NCBI GenBank assembly: GCA_003250395.1
Contig: QKGM01000033.1
Location: forward strand, 1-64,000
Length of the DNA stretch: 64,000 nt
Direction: 5' to 3'
Source of the DNA: Bacteroidota bacterium
Lineage (GTDB): Bacteria > Bacteroidota > Bacteroidia > Bacteroidales > TTA-H9
Shown here: one piece after another, positions 35,202 to 44,434 of the stretch
Numbering within the stretch: position 1 is the first letter of the stretch
How the letters are laid out: every line of letters starts with the position of its first letter
Position numbers and translations under genes: made by a program
The notes under the pieces: generated by a model
Databases searched by the model: none
What the model saw: only the letters and a program-made list of their open reading frames with translations
What the model was told of the DNA's origin: nothing

Positions 35202-36917
35202 ATGGCAAATTTTTATACCGACAATAGAAATCTACGTTTCCATCTTGAGCATCCGCTGATGGAGAAAATTGTTCGCCTGAAAGAGCAGAACTACATTGAC
35301 AAAGAGAAGTATGATTATGCTCCGCTTGATTATGAAGACACACTCGATAGTTATGATAAAGTATTGGAGATAGTTGGTGAAATCTCCGGTGAAATCGTTG
35401 GCCCCAATGCCGAATCAGTTGACCACGATGGCCCGAAGATCGTTAACAATGAAGTGGTTTACGCGCCTGGTACCCAGAAGAATTTAGAGGCAATTGTAAA
35501 TGCCGGACTTTTTGGCATGTCGCTGCCCCGTGAATATGGTGGCCTTAATTTTGCAATGGTTCCTTATGTGATGGCTGCGGAGATAGTATCACGTGCAGAT
35601 GCCGGATTTGCCAATATCTGGGGATTGCAGGATTGTGCTGAAACTATTCACGAATTTGCTTCTGAAGATATTAAACGTGAATTTCTTCCCCGTTTTCCGA
35701 AGGGAGCAACTGCAGCCATGGATCTTACCGAGCCTGATGCTGGTAGTGATTTACAGGCTGTTCAGTTAAAGGCTACATGGGATGAAACAGCTAAGGTTTG
35801 GCGGCTTAATGGAGTGAAACGCTTTATTACAAACGGAGATGCTCATGTGTCGCTAGTACTGGCCAGATCAGAGGAAGGGACATCAGATGCACGTGGCCTT
35901 TCTTTGTTTGTATATGATCGCTCGAGCCAGGCAATGACAGTAAGACGTATAGAAAATAAACTGGGGATAAAAGGATCTCCCACATGTGAACTGGTATTCA
36001 GCAATGCTCCGGCTTATCTGATTGGTGACCGGAAGATGGGCCTTATCAAATATGTTATGTCTTTGATGAATTCAGCCCGTCTGGGTGTTGGTGCCCAGTC
36101 AGTGGGTATTGCAGAAGCTGCGTATCGTGAAGCAGTTAAATATGCCCATGAACGGGAGCAGTTTGGCAAAGCTATTGTAAACTACCCGGCAGTATACGAG
36201 ATGCTGACCCTGATGAAAGTTCGTACTGATGCCATTCGAAGTCTGCTATATGAAACGGCACGTTTTGTGGATGTGTATAAAGCTTACAACATTATAGCCG
36301 AGAAACGGAAACTGGATGCAGATGAACGGAATGAGGCTAAATATTACCAGAAACTGGCTGATGCTTTTACGCCTTTATTGAAACTGTTTTCATCGGAATA
36401 TTGCAACCAGATTGCTTACGATTCATTACAGATTCATGGTGGTACTGGTTTCATGAAGGATTTTCCGATCGAAAGGATTTACAGAGATGCCCGTATTACC
36501 ACGATTTATGAAGGTACGAGTCAGTTACAGGTGGTGGCAGCTATTCGTGGCGTTACCAGCGGGTTGTTGTTGAAGGTGCTCCGTGATTATGAAGGACGTG
36601 CCGTCCATCCTGAACAGGAACCACTACGTAAAATGCTCATTAGTATGACCGACAGGTATGAGCAGGCGGTGAGTTATATTGAGGAGTTTAAGGATGGCGA
36701 ATATACTGATTTCCATGCACGTCGGTTAGTTGAACTTGCTGGTAATATCGTCATGGGGTATCTGCTGCTTGATGATTGCCAGCGTGATGGTTCATTTGAA
36801 AGGACAGCCAACATTTTTATTACGAAGGTAAATGCTGAAAACCTTCAGCATGAAAACTATATCAAAAACTTCAACCCCAAAGAGCTCGGTGAGTTCAAGG
36901 CGGTTTTTGAAGCCTAA
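35202..36917 (+). CDS. Acyl-CoA dehydrogenase
   Basis: A 571-residue flavoenzyme that oxidises an acyl-CoA to the trans-2-enoyl-CoA and gives its electrons to ETF. MDLTEPDAGSDLQAVQLKA is the first family signature. QIHGGTGFMKDFPIERIYRDARI with the following IYEGTSQLQ is the second, and the Glu in YEGTS fits the catalytic base position of this subgroup. About 190 extra residues beyond a classical 380-residue enzyme place it in the long bacterial class with a C-terminal extension. Third gene of the etf operon. Chain-length preference is unknown. Confidence 0.92.
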   Translation: MANFYTDNRNLRFHLEHPLMEKIVRLKEQNYIDKEKYDYAPLDYEDTLDSYDKVLEIVGEISGEIVGPNAESVDHDGPKIVNNEVVYAPGTQKNLEAIVNAGLFGMSLPREYGGLNFAMVPYVMAAEIVSRADAGFANIWGLQDCAETIHEFASEDIKREFLPRFPKGATAAMDLTEPDAGSDLQAVQLKATWDETAKVWRLNGVKRFITNGDAHVSLVLARSEEGTSDARGLSLFVYDRSSQAMTVRRIENKLGIKGSPTCELVFSNAPAYLIGDRKMGLIKYVMSLMNSARLGVGAQSVGIAEAAYREAVKYAHEREQFGKAIVNYPAVYEMLTLMKVRTDAIRSLLYETARFVDVYKAYNIIAEKRKLDADERNEAKYYQKLADAFTPLLKLFSSEYCNQIAYDSLQIHGGTGFMKDFPIERIYRDARITTIYEGTSQLQVVAAIRGVTSGLLLKVLRDYEGRAVHPEQEPLRKMLISMTDRYEQAVSYIEEFKDGEYTDFHARRLVELAGNIVMGYLLLDDCQRDGSFERTANIFITKVNAENLQHENYIKNFNPKELGEFKAVFEA

Positions 36918-36979
36918 TTTATCAATGTGAAAAATTCTGTACAAGCTGCTCAAGAAGTATATTGTACAGGATTTTTCTC

Positions 36980-36987
36980 TATGTTTG
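36980..36987 (+). promoter_or_regulatory. -7 element before the unknown gene
   Basis: TATGTTTG fits TAnnTTTG. The ORF-track TTG start at 36985 falls inside it, which favours the ATG at 37006. Confidence 0.5.
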
Positions 36988-37005
36988 GTTATTAATTCAC
37001 CTTTT

Positions 37006-37626
37006 ATGCGTTTGCCTGACAAAATCAAATCAACGCTCATTGGCTGGATTTACGGGAAGTATAGTTATCGTTATTTAAACTATTTCAAATCCCGTAAAAT
37101 CTGGACTCCAAAATCACCGTGTGTGAAGAGCGAGATTCAGGCGTTACTGCTCCCATTTTTTCAGAAGCCGAAAAATTCGGCTTTCTTTCAGACCGAAAAG
37201 GATATTCATTTTGGTGATATCCCTTTCCAGACTTCTCTTTCATCGTTTCTGAAAAGCAGAAATGAGCCAGTGTGCTTCAGTGCTTTTATGCTTGATCAGT
37301 ATGAAATGCGTGTATTCGGGTATCCTGCTGATTTTAATGGTTTTGCTGTAAAATCTGCCTGGTTTTTCCTCAACAACTCATTAGTAATGGGTGAATACCA
37401 GTTTAACCTGCGTGACGATGACCAATCGAGGATCATTTCGATGCTTACCAAAGTGTATACACTGTCTGAAATGAATGTGAAAGAGAATTTTTACATTGAG
37501 GATGAAACAGGAAGTATTATTTATGCCGAACGTAAAGGTGGTAAATTTTTCCTGCGATTCTTTACTCAGGACAATTCTGAACGTTACAACCTGATTGAAA
37601 AATGGATTAAAAAGTTACCAAAGTAG
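37006..37626 (+). CDS. Protein of unknown function
   Basis: A 206-residue protein that I do not recognise. It has no signal peptide or membrane helix. It is rich in aromatic residues, with segments such as SYRYLNYFKSRKIW near the N-terminus and YQFNLRDDDQSRIISML and ENFYIEDETGSIIYAERKGG later, suggesting a soluble alpha/beta protein. It follows the acyl-CoA dehydrogenase gene by 88 bases but has its own promoter motif and ends at a strong hairpin, so a link with the etf operon is uncertain. Confidence 0.6.
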   Translation: MRLPDKIKSTLIGWIYGKYSYRYLNYFKSRKIWTPKSPCVKSEIQALLLPFFQKPKNSAFFQTEKDIHFGDIPFQTSLSSFLKSRNEPVCFSAFMLDQYEMRVFGYPADFNGFAVKSAWFFLNNSLVMGEYQFNLRDDDQSRIISMLTKVYTLSEMNVKENFYIEDETGSIIYAERKGGKFFLRFFTQDNSERYNLIEKWIKKLPK

Positions 37627-37641
37627 CGCCTTTGAAAAGTA

Positions 37642-37673
37642 AAATGGCCGGGTGATTTCTCATCCGGCCATTT
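37642..37673. terminator. Bidirectional terminator between unknown gene and clpC
   Basis: A 14-bp stem (AAATGGCCGGGTGA, one G-T pair) around TTTC, with T-rich flanks on both strands. It lies between two convergent genes. Confidence 0.75.
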
Positions 37674-37699
37674 CTGTTTTCAGTAAAAAGAAGATATTC

Positions 37700-40258
37700 T
37701 TAAGAGGTCTCAAGCAGTTTCTCGCCGGAGGCAGGAATAATCCTTATGGCAACGTCATCTTTTTCTTTATCATAATCAACCACAATCTGGTCACCTTCAT
37801 GAATATGAGATTTAATTATTTCTTCTGCCAAAGTGTCTTCCACATATTTCTGGATAGCTCGTTTCAGCGGACGGGCACCAAATTGCGGATCCCATCCTTT
37901 TTCAGCTATGAAATCCTTGGCTTCCGGAGACACTTCAATCAGGTATCGGAGCTTGGATACTCTTTCTACAACAGATTTGAGTTCAATGTCAATGATTTTA
38001 TGAATATCATCACGTTCTAGGTTCTCGAAAATGATAATGTCGTCAATCCGGTTCAGAAATTCAGGAGCAAATGATTTTTTCAACGCGTTTTCGATTACCC
38101 CCCTGGCATATTCACTTTGAGCAGCCTGGCGGGCCGAAGTGCTGAACCCGACTCCCTGACCAAAGTCTTTCAACTGACGTGATCCTATATTGGAGGTCAT
38201 AATGACAATAGTGTTCTTGAAGTCTACCTTACGTCCCAGACTATCGGTTAATTGACCGTCATCCAGTACTTGAAGAAGCAGGTGAAATACATCCGGATGG
38301 GCTTTTTCAATTTCATCGAGTAATACAATAGAATAAGGTTTGCGCCGAACTTTCTCTGTAAGTTGTCCTCCTTCTTCGTATCCTACATATCCCGGAGGAG
38401 CTCCAACCAGCCTTGATACTGCAAACTTCTCCATGTATTCACTCATATCGACGCGAATAAGGGTATCTTCAGAATCGAAAAGATACCGGGCAAGTACTTT
38501 TGCCAGATGTGTTTTCCCGACCCCTGTAGGGCCAAGAAAAACAAAAGTACCAATGGGCTTGTTAGGGTCTTTTAATCCTGCTCTGTTGCGACGTATAGCC
38601 TTAACTACTTTCCGTATAGCCTGATCCTGACCAATGATACTTGTCTGAAGTTCTTCTTCCATATGCACCAGTCTGTCGCTTTCGTTTTGCGCGATTCGTT
38701 GTACTGGTACTCCGGTCATCATGGCTACGACTTCTGCAACATTCTCATCAGATACTGTTTCACGGTTAAGCCTTGAATCCTCTTCCCACCTTTTACGCGC
38801 CTGTTCCAGTTCGGCTTGTAATTTACGTTCCTGGTCCCTGTAAGTTGCAGCCTCTTCAAACTTCTGGCTGCTGATAGCAAGCCCTTTTTTTACTTTAACA
38901 TCTTCAATACGGGTTTCAACACTGAGAATATCCTGAGGTACATGGATATTTTTGATATGAACCCGGGCTCCTGCTTCGTCAAGCGCATCAATAGCCTTGT
39001 CGGGTAAATATCTGTCTGATATATACCTGTTGGTAAGGGAGACACAAGCCTGAATTGCCTCATCAGTATATCTTACCAAATGGTGATCCTCATATTTTTC
39101 CTTGATCCGGTTTAGTATCTCCAAAGTTTCTTCAGAGGAAGTAGGATCTACCAGTACCTTTTGAAAACGACGCTCTAAGGCACCGTCTTTTTCAATATAT
39201 TGACGGTATTCATCGAGTGTAGTGGCCCCGATGCATTGAATCTCACCTCTGGCCAGTGCTGGTTTAAACATATTTGAAGCATCAAGCGATCCGCTGGCAT
39301 TACCTGCCCCTACAAGGGTATGGATTTCGTCGATGAAAAGTATGATATCCGGGTTTTTTTCCAATTCATTGAGTACGGCCTTCATCCTTTCTTCAAATTG
39401 ACCACGGTATTTCGTGCCGGCAACCAATGAGCCAAGATCAAGGGTGACAATCCGCTTGCTGAATAGTGACCGCGGAACCTGTCGATTAGATATGCGCATC
39501 GCAAGCCCCTCTGCTATGGCAGATTTCCCAACACCTGGTTCGCCAATAAGGATTGGGTTATTTTTCTTTCGGCGACTGAGAATTTGGGCGATACGTTCCA
39601 TTTCCTTGTCTCGGCCTACGATTGGATCAAGCCTTCCTTCCTCTGCAGCCCGGGTTATATCACGTCCAAAGTTATCGAGAACCGGAGTTTTTGATTTAGA
39701 ATCAGTAGCTTTTTTGAAACTCATATCCTTTTCTTCATCCTGTTCCTCTTCAGAACCACCCCGGGGAGAAATATCTGCTCTGGGGCCATCATCAGATTTT
39801 AGAGGAATATCGCGGTTTGGTTCAGGCGACATGGTTCGTACTTCATTCAATAGCGAATCATAGGAAATATTAAACCGTTCAAGGGTACGGGTTACTACGT
39901 TGTCAGTATCTTTTAAGATTGCAAGTATCAGGTGTTCCGTTCCAATCAGCTCACTTTTGAATTGTTTTGCTTCTAAATAGGTTAATTTGAGAGCACGTTC
40001 AGCTTGTTTGACGAGTGGTATATTTTCTGAACTGATAACCCTCGGGTTAGGGTTGGAAATGGCCTTTTCAATAACCTGCCTTGCTTCACCCAGGTCTGCA
40101 CCTAGATAGGCCATGATCTGCACGGCCATCCCTTCTCCCTCTCTCAGGATGCCGAGGAACAGGTGCTCAACGCCAATATAATCGTTGCCAAGCCTGACCG
40201 CTTCTTCGCGGCTATAGGTCAGCACATCTTTAACTCTTTGCGAGAATTTTGCTTCCAT
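37700..40258 (-). CDS. clpC: ATP-dependent Clp protease ATP-binding subunit ClpC
   Basis: An 852-residue Hsp100 unfoldase that feeds proteins into ClpP in the cytoplasm. The order is two N-terminal Clp repeats (about 1-145), AAA+ domain 1 with Walker A GEPGVGKSA, a UVR-containing middle region (ISSQKFEEAATYRDQE) that marks ClpC rather than ClpA or ClpB, AAA+ domain 2 with GPTGVGKTH, and a ClpB-type C-terminal domain. An Asp/Glu/Arg-rich linker of about 40 residues after the N-domain is longer than usual. It is divergent from gyrA. Confidence 0.94.
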   Translation of the reverse strand: MEAKFSQRVKDVLTYSREEAVRLGNDYIGVEHLFLGILREGEGMAVQIMAYLGADLGEARQVIEKAISNPNPRVISSENIPLVKQAERALKLTYLEAKQFKSELIGTEHLILAILKDTDNVVTRTLERFNISYDSLLNEVRTMSPEPNRDIPLKSDDGPRADISPRGGSEEEQDEEKDMSFKKATDSKSKTPVLDNFGRDITRAAEEGRLDPIVGRDKEMERIAQILSRRKKNNPILIGEPGVGKSAIAEGLAMRISNRQVPRSLFSKRIVTLDLGSLVAGTKYRGQFEERMKAVLNELEKNPDIILFIDEIHTLVGAGNASGSLDASNMFKPALARGEIQCIGATTLDEYRQYIEKDGALERRFQKVLVDPTSSEETLEILNRIKEKYEDHHLVRYTDEAIQACVSLTNRYISDRYLPDKAIDALDEAGARVHIKNIHVPQDILSVETRIEDVKVKKGLAISSQKFEEAATYRDQERKLQAELEQARKRWEEDSRLNRETVSDENVAEVVAMMTGVPVQRIAQNESDRLVHMEEELQTSIIGQDQAIRKVVKAIRRNRAGLKDPNKPIGTFVFLGPTGVGKTHLAKVLARYLFDSEDTLIRVDMSEYMEKFAVSRLVGAPPGYVGYEEGGQLTEKVRRKPYSIVLLDEIEKAHPDVFHLLLQVLDDGQLTDSLGRKVDFKNTIVIMTSNIGSRQLKDFGQGVGFSTSARQAAQSEYARGVIENALKKSFAPEFLNRIDDIIIFENLERDDIHKIIDIELKSVVERVSKLRYLIEVSPEAKDFIAEKGWDPQFGARPLKRAIQKYVEDTLAEEIIKSHIHEGDQIVVDYDKEKDDVAIRIIPASGEKLLETS

Positions 40259-40443
40259 TTATTTTATGAATCTTTTTCATTAATCTTAACAAGTAACCGG
40301 TTAAAACGTTTGCCGGTTCTTTAAATTGCTTCCATATTAACAGATTGCCTCAACAGTCAAAAACTGCGCCATGCTCTCTAAAGTGAAATTATGTCATTCA
40401 AAAGTAATGCACATTCAGACACAATGCCAATCAGATATCAATT

Positions 40444-40471
40444 ATTTATCAACAATCGTTTGTTGATAAAT
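40444..40471. promoter_or_regulatory. Perfect inverted repeat upstream of gyrA
   Basis: ATTTATCAACAA and its exact complement flank TCGT. Each arm contains TTATCAACA, one base off the DnaA box TTATCCACA. The right arm overlaps the probable -33 element of gyrA, so a regulatory binding site is likely. Confidence 0.55.
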
Positions 40472-40486
40472 CTGATAATCTGCAAC

Positions 40487-40494
40487 TGGCTTTG
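40487..40494 (+). promoter_or_regulatory. Probable gyrA promoter -7 element
   Basis: TGGCTTTG is one base off TAnnTTTG, with TTG at 40463 spaced 21 bases upstream. From 40490 it shares 18 bases with the TPR gene promoter region, which strengthens the assignment. Confidence 0.45.
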
Positions 40495-40578
40495 TAACTA
40501 AAAATTCCGTACCTTCGTACCTTATTTGTAATAGATATAAACTATTGTTTATCAGTTAGTTTTTGTTAATAAAATCTC

Positions 40579-43107
40579 ATGGAATTACCTGAAGAAAAAA
40601 TTGTCCCGGTAAATATTGAAAACCAGATGAAAACAGCCTACATCGATTATTCGATGTCGGTAATTGTTTCCAGGGCGTTACCTGATGTCCGCGACGGACT
40701 AAAGCCTGTTCACCGCCGAATATTATTTGGCATGTATGATCTGGGAATTTTGTCGAACCGGGGCTATAAGAAATCGGCACGTATTGTTGGGGAAGTACTG
40801 GGTAAGTATCATCCACATGGTGATTCATCGGTGTATGATGCTATGGTACGCATGGCTCAGGACTGGTCGTTGAGGTATCCTTTGGTTGACGGACAGGGAA
40901 ACTTTGGGTCAATTGACCAGGATCCACCTGCAGCTATGCGTTATACAGAAGCCAGGCTCAGGAAGCTTGCTGAAGAGATGCTTGATGATCTTGATAAGGA
41001 AACTGTTGACTTTCAGTTAAATTTCGATGACTCCCTGGAAGAACCTTCGGTGTTACCCGCAAAAGTTCCAAACCTGTTAATAAATGGCACAAGTGGTATC
41101 GCAGTTGGTATGGCTACCAATATGGCGCCACACAACCTGAAAGAAGTGATTGATGGTACAATTGCATACATCGATAACAACGAGATTACCATTGCTGAGT
41201 TGATGAAGTTTATCAAGGGCCCGGATTTTCCAACCGGTGGTATTATCTATGGTTATGATGGTGTCAGGGAAGCATATGAAACTGGTCGTGGAAGGATTAT
41301 AATCAGGGGTGAAACCAAAATTGAACCTGAAGATAACGGCCGGGAACGTATTATTGTAACCTCAATTCCATATCAGGTGAACAAGTCTGAAATGATTAAG
41401 AAGACTGCTGACCTGGTGAATGAGAAAAAAATTGAAGGGATTAGCGATATCAGGGATGAATCTGACCGCGATGGTCTGAGAATCGTATATGAACTTAAGC
41501 GCGATGCAAATACGAATGTAGTGCTTAATAAGTTATATCAAATGACTTCTCTACAGACCAGTTTCAGTGTAAATAGTATCGCACTTGTTCATGGTCGTCC
41601 TGTTACCCTTAATCTAAAGGATATTATTAAATATTTTGTTGAGCACCGACATGAAGTTGTTGTACGCCGTACACAATATGAATTGAGGCAGGCTGAAAAG
41701 CGGGCGCACATCCTCGAGGGATTACTAAAAGCCCTTGACCATATTGATGAAGTTATTGCCCTGATCAGGGCAAGTCGTTCTCCTGAGGCCGCCCGCGAGG
41801 GATTAGTGGTTACATTCGACTTGAGCGACGAACAGGCAAAGGCTATATTAGCTATGAGACTTCAGGCTCTTACCGGACTGGAAAGGGAAAAGCTTGAAGA
41901 CGAATACAAAGAATTAAAGCGTCTTATTGATTATTACAATTCATTGTTAGCCGATAAAGATCTTCGTATGGAGGTGATTAAGACCGAGCTGCGTGAATTG
42001 AGTAATAAATACGGGGATGAACCTAAGACCGATATTGAATATCTAGCCCATGATTTTAAAATTGAAGACACCATCTCTGATGATAGTGTTGTGATCACAA
42101 TTTCTCATTTCGGGTATGTTAAGCGTACGCTGCTTTCAGAGTATCGGGTTCAGGCCCGTGGCGGAAGGGGATCTAAAGGAAGCGAAACACGTGATGATGA
42201 TTTTGTTGAACATCTTTTTGTTGCAACAAATCATAACTATGTGTTGTTCTTTACCGAAAAGGGAAAGGTATATTGGCTTAGGGCATTTGAAATTCCTGAG
42301 GGAGCCAAAACTTCGAAGGGAAGAGCCATTCAGAATCTTATCAATATTGATCCTGATGATAAAGTTCGAGCCTATATAAATGTGAAAAGTCTTTCTGATC
42401 AAGAGTATATCCAGAATAATTTCATTATTCTGTGTACCAGGCTTGGTACAATTAAGAAAACTTCTCTTGAGGCCTATTCAAGACCAAGACAGAACGGCAT
42501 TATTGCCGTAAATATTAAGGATGATGACACATTACTGGAAGCCCGAATGACCAATGGTAATAGTGTCGTGGTTATGGGCCTTCGTTCGGGAAGAGCTATC
42601 AGATTCAATGAACAACGTGTACGTCCGATGGGAAGAACTGCCACAGGAGTAAGGGGTGTAAGTCTTGCCGGTTCTGATGATGAAGTAATAGGAATGATCT
42701 GCGTTGATGGCAACGAATCCAATATTTTAGTCGTCTCTGAGAATGGGTATGGGAAACGTTCCCTGCTTGATAGTTACCGTGAGACTAATCGGGGTGGTAA
42801 GGGTGTTAAAACGATGAATATTACCGATAAAACAGGTGCACTCATTGCCATTTGCGATGTAAACGATCAGGAAGACCTTATGATTATTAACCGTAGTGGA
42901 ATTATCATTCGGACGCCAGTATCAGATCTCCGCCTCATGGGCCGTGCTACCCAGGGTGTCCGACTGATCAATATTCGTGAGGGTGACTCTATTGCCGCCA
43001 TCACAAAAGTTGATGGATATGAACCTGACGATGAAAGTATCGGGGAGCAGCCTGTTATTCCTCCACAGGATAATCCGCTGGCAGATGATGCTGTTGTTAG
43101 TGAATGA
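40579..43107 (+). CDS. gyrA: DNA gyrase subunit A
   Basis: The 842-residue breakage-reunion subunit of gyrase, which introduces negative supercoils with GyrB. The catalytic tyrosine is in [10 protein letters not shown]. The quinolone-resistance region reads [10 protein letters not shown], with Ser and Asp at the E. coli 83 and 87 positions, the form typical of quinolone-sensitive strains. The GyrA-box region appears as [10 protein letters not shown]. The C-terminal beta-pinwheel repeats are complete and followed by an acidic tail. GyrB is not in the window. It ends at a clear terminator. Confidence 0.97.
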   Translation: MELPEEKIVPVNIENQMKTAYIDYSMSVIVSRALPDVRDGLKPVHRRILFGMYDLGILSNRGYKKSARIVGEVLGKYHPHGDSSVYDAMVRMAQDWSLRYPLVDGQGNFGSIDQDPPAAMRYTEARLRKLAEEMLDDLDKETVDFQLNFDDSLEEPSVLPAKVPNLLINGTSGIAVGMATNMAPHNLKEVIDGTIAYIDNNEITIAELMKFIKGPDFPTGGIIYGYDGVREAYETGRGRIIIRGETKIEPEDNGRERIIVTSIPYQVNKSEMIKKTADLVNEKKIEGISDIRDESDRDGLRIVYELKRDANTNVVLNKLYQMTSLQTSFSVNSIALVHGRPVTLNLKDIIKYFVEHRHEVVVRRTQYELRQAEKRAHILEGLLKALDHIDEVIALIRASRSPEAAREGLVVTFDLSDEQAKAILAMRLQALTGLEREKLEDEYKELKRLIDYYNSLLADKDLRMEVIKTELRELSNKYGDEPKTDIEYLAHDFKIEDTISDDSVVITISHFGYVKRTLLSEYRVQARGGRGSKGSETRDDDFVEHLFVATNHNYVLFFTEKGKVYWLRAFEIPEGAKTSKGRAIQNLINIDPDDKVRAYINVKSLSDQEYIQNNFIILCTRLGTIKKTSLEAYSRPRQNGIIAVNIKDDDTLLEARMTNGNSVVVMGLRSGRAIRFNEQRVRPMGRTATGVRGVSLAGSDDEVIGMICVDGNESNILVVSENGYGKRSLLDSYRETNRGGKGVKTMNITDKTGALIAICDVNDQEDLMIINRSGIIIRTPVSDLRLMGRATQGVRLINIREGDSIAAITKVDGYEPDDESIGEQPVIPPQDNPLADDAVVSE

Positions 43108-43138
43108 GTTTATTGATCGTGAATAAATATCCGGTGTA

Positions 43139-43163
43139 GGGCAGGCTTATTCCTGCCCCTTTT
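43139..43163 (+). terminator. gyrA terminator
   Basis: GGGCAGG-CTTATT-CCTGCCC followed by CTTTT, 32 bases past the gyrA stop. Confidence 0.8.
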
Positions 43164-43196
43164 AAGCCCGCTTTTAGCTGATCAATATATATCTAT

Positions 43197-43204
43197 TATC
43201 TTTG
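43197..43204 (+). promoter_or_regulatory. -7 element of TPR gene
   Basis: TATCTTTG, an exact match 36 bases before the ATG. It shares the 18-mer CTTTGTAACTAAAAATTC with the gyrA upstream region. Confidence 0.65.
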
Positions 43205-43239
43205 TAACTAAAAATTCAGAAAACCAAAAGTTAAATTCT

Positions 43240-44376
43240 ATGAAACGCATTTCACTTATGCTGGCTTTTGCCTTGTTGGTAACAATGGGCTTTGCTCAGA
43301 AAAAAGACCGAACTTCTGCCTATAATTATTACCGTAACGGAAGGTATGATAAGGCCATGGAGTACATTGAGAAGACAATCACTCATGAATCAACCATGAA
43401 CGAAGCCAAAACGTGGGCTTTCCGTGGTGATATATACCTGCAGATTGCTTTAACCGATAAACCGCAATATAAATCGTTATCGGATAATCCAATGCAAATT
43501 GCATTAGATTCATATAAAAAGGCACTTTCTTTGCCAGATGCTAAGGATTATATGCCTGATATCATGACCAATATGAATGTTTTAGCTGAGAAATATTTTA
43601 ACCAGGGCGTTACGGAATATAAAGAGTCAAACTACAGTGCTTCTACTGCATCATTTCTGAAAGCCGCAGATGTAAAGAATGAACTGGGTGTTATTGATAC
43701 TGTGGCTTTGGTGAATGCTGTATCAGCTGCTGACCTTGCCAAAAACTCAGCAGCGTCTTTGGAAATCGGTCAACGTTTACTCTCTTTGGGCTATTCAAGT
43801 CCAGGCCTTTATTCTTCAATGTCCAATGCATATAAAGCATCAGGAGACACAAACAATGCTGTTGTAACTATAGCTAAGGGACGTCAACTTTATCCGGCTG
43901 ATCTTAGTCTTCTCCTGTCAGAAACCAATATCTTCCTTTCGACAGGTAAGGTCAAGGAAGCTCTCAATAATCTGACGGTTGCTCTTGAAAAAGACCCACA
44001 GAATGTTTCCATTTTATATGCTCTGGGTACACAGTATGGAGAGTTAAACAATATTGAAGAAGCTGCTAAATCTTATAAAAAAGTACTCGAGATTAAGCCA
44101 GACCATTTCGATGCAATCTATAATCTGGGAGCTTTGTATGTGAATCATGCCGCAGCGCTTATGGCTGAAGCAAACTCAATTCCTCCGGACAAAGTAAAGG
44201 AATATGATGCGAAGAAGGCTGAAGCTTTTGCCGAACTCGATAAAGCATTGCCTTATCTCGAACAGGCTCATCAAATGGACCCTAATGATAGAAATACTAT
44301 GGTTACTCTGAAAGAAATATATGCCCGTAAGAGCATGCTTGATAAAGTGAAGGAGATTGATGCAAAACTGAAATAA
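43240..44376 (+). CDS. Exported TPR-repeat protein
   Basis: A 378-residue protein with signal peptide MKRISLMLAFALLVTMGFAQ, so probably periplasmic. The mature part contains several tetratricopeptide repeats, for example YYRNGRYDKAMEYIEKTI, LYALGTQYGELNNIEEAAKSYKKVLEIKPD and AIYNLGALYVNHA. TPR proteins are scaffolds for protein assembly; the partner is unknown. It sits alone between the gyrA terminator and a bidirectional hairpin, with its own promoter that resembles that of gyrA. Confidence 0.85.
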   Translation: MKRISLMLAFALLVTMGFAQKKDRTSAYNYYRNGRYDKAMEYIEKTITHESTMNEAKTWAFRGDIYLQIALTDKPQYKSLSDNPMQIALDSYKKALSLPDAKDYMPDIMTNMNVLAEKYFNQGVTEYKESNYSASTASFLKAADVKNELGVIDTVALVNAVSAADLAKNSAASLEIGQRLLSLGYSSPGLYSSMSNAYKASGDTNNAVVTIAKGRQLYPADLSLLLSETNIFLSTGKVKEALNNLTVALEKDPQNVSILYALGTQYGELNNIEEAAKSYKKVLEIKPDHFDAIYNLGALYVNHAAALMAEANSIPPDKVKEYDAKKAEAFAELDKALPYLEQAHQMDPNDRNTMVTLKEIYARKSMLDKVKEIDAKLK

Positions 44377-44400
44377 TGATAGTTTTGGAAATAAATGCAA

Positions 44401-44427
44401 GAGAGCCGGTCCGAAATGCCGGCTCTC
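44401..44427. terminator. Terminator between TPR gene and histidine kinase
   Basis: A 9-bp perfect stem, GAGAGCCGG with its complement and a 9-base loop, lies between two convergent genes. Confidence 0.7.
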
Positions 44428-44434
44428 CTGCGTT

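Larger units (their letters stand above)
40259..40578. other. Divergent clpC-gyrA intergenic region
   Basis: About 320 bases between divergent genes. It contains the 28-base inverted repeat and the gyrA promoter; a clpC promoter could not be fixed. Confidence 0.5.

Noticed and set aside
40444-40471. DnaA-box-like inverted repeat considered as a replication origin.
   Set aside because: Only two imperfect boxes, no dnaA or AT-rich unwinding region, and the position fits a gyrA promoter site better.
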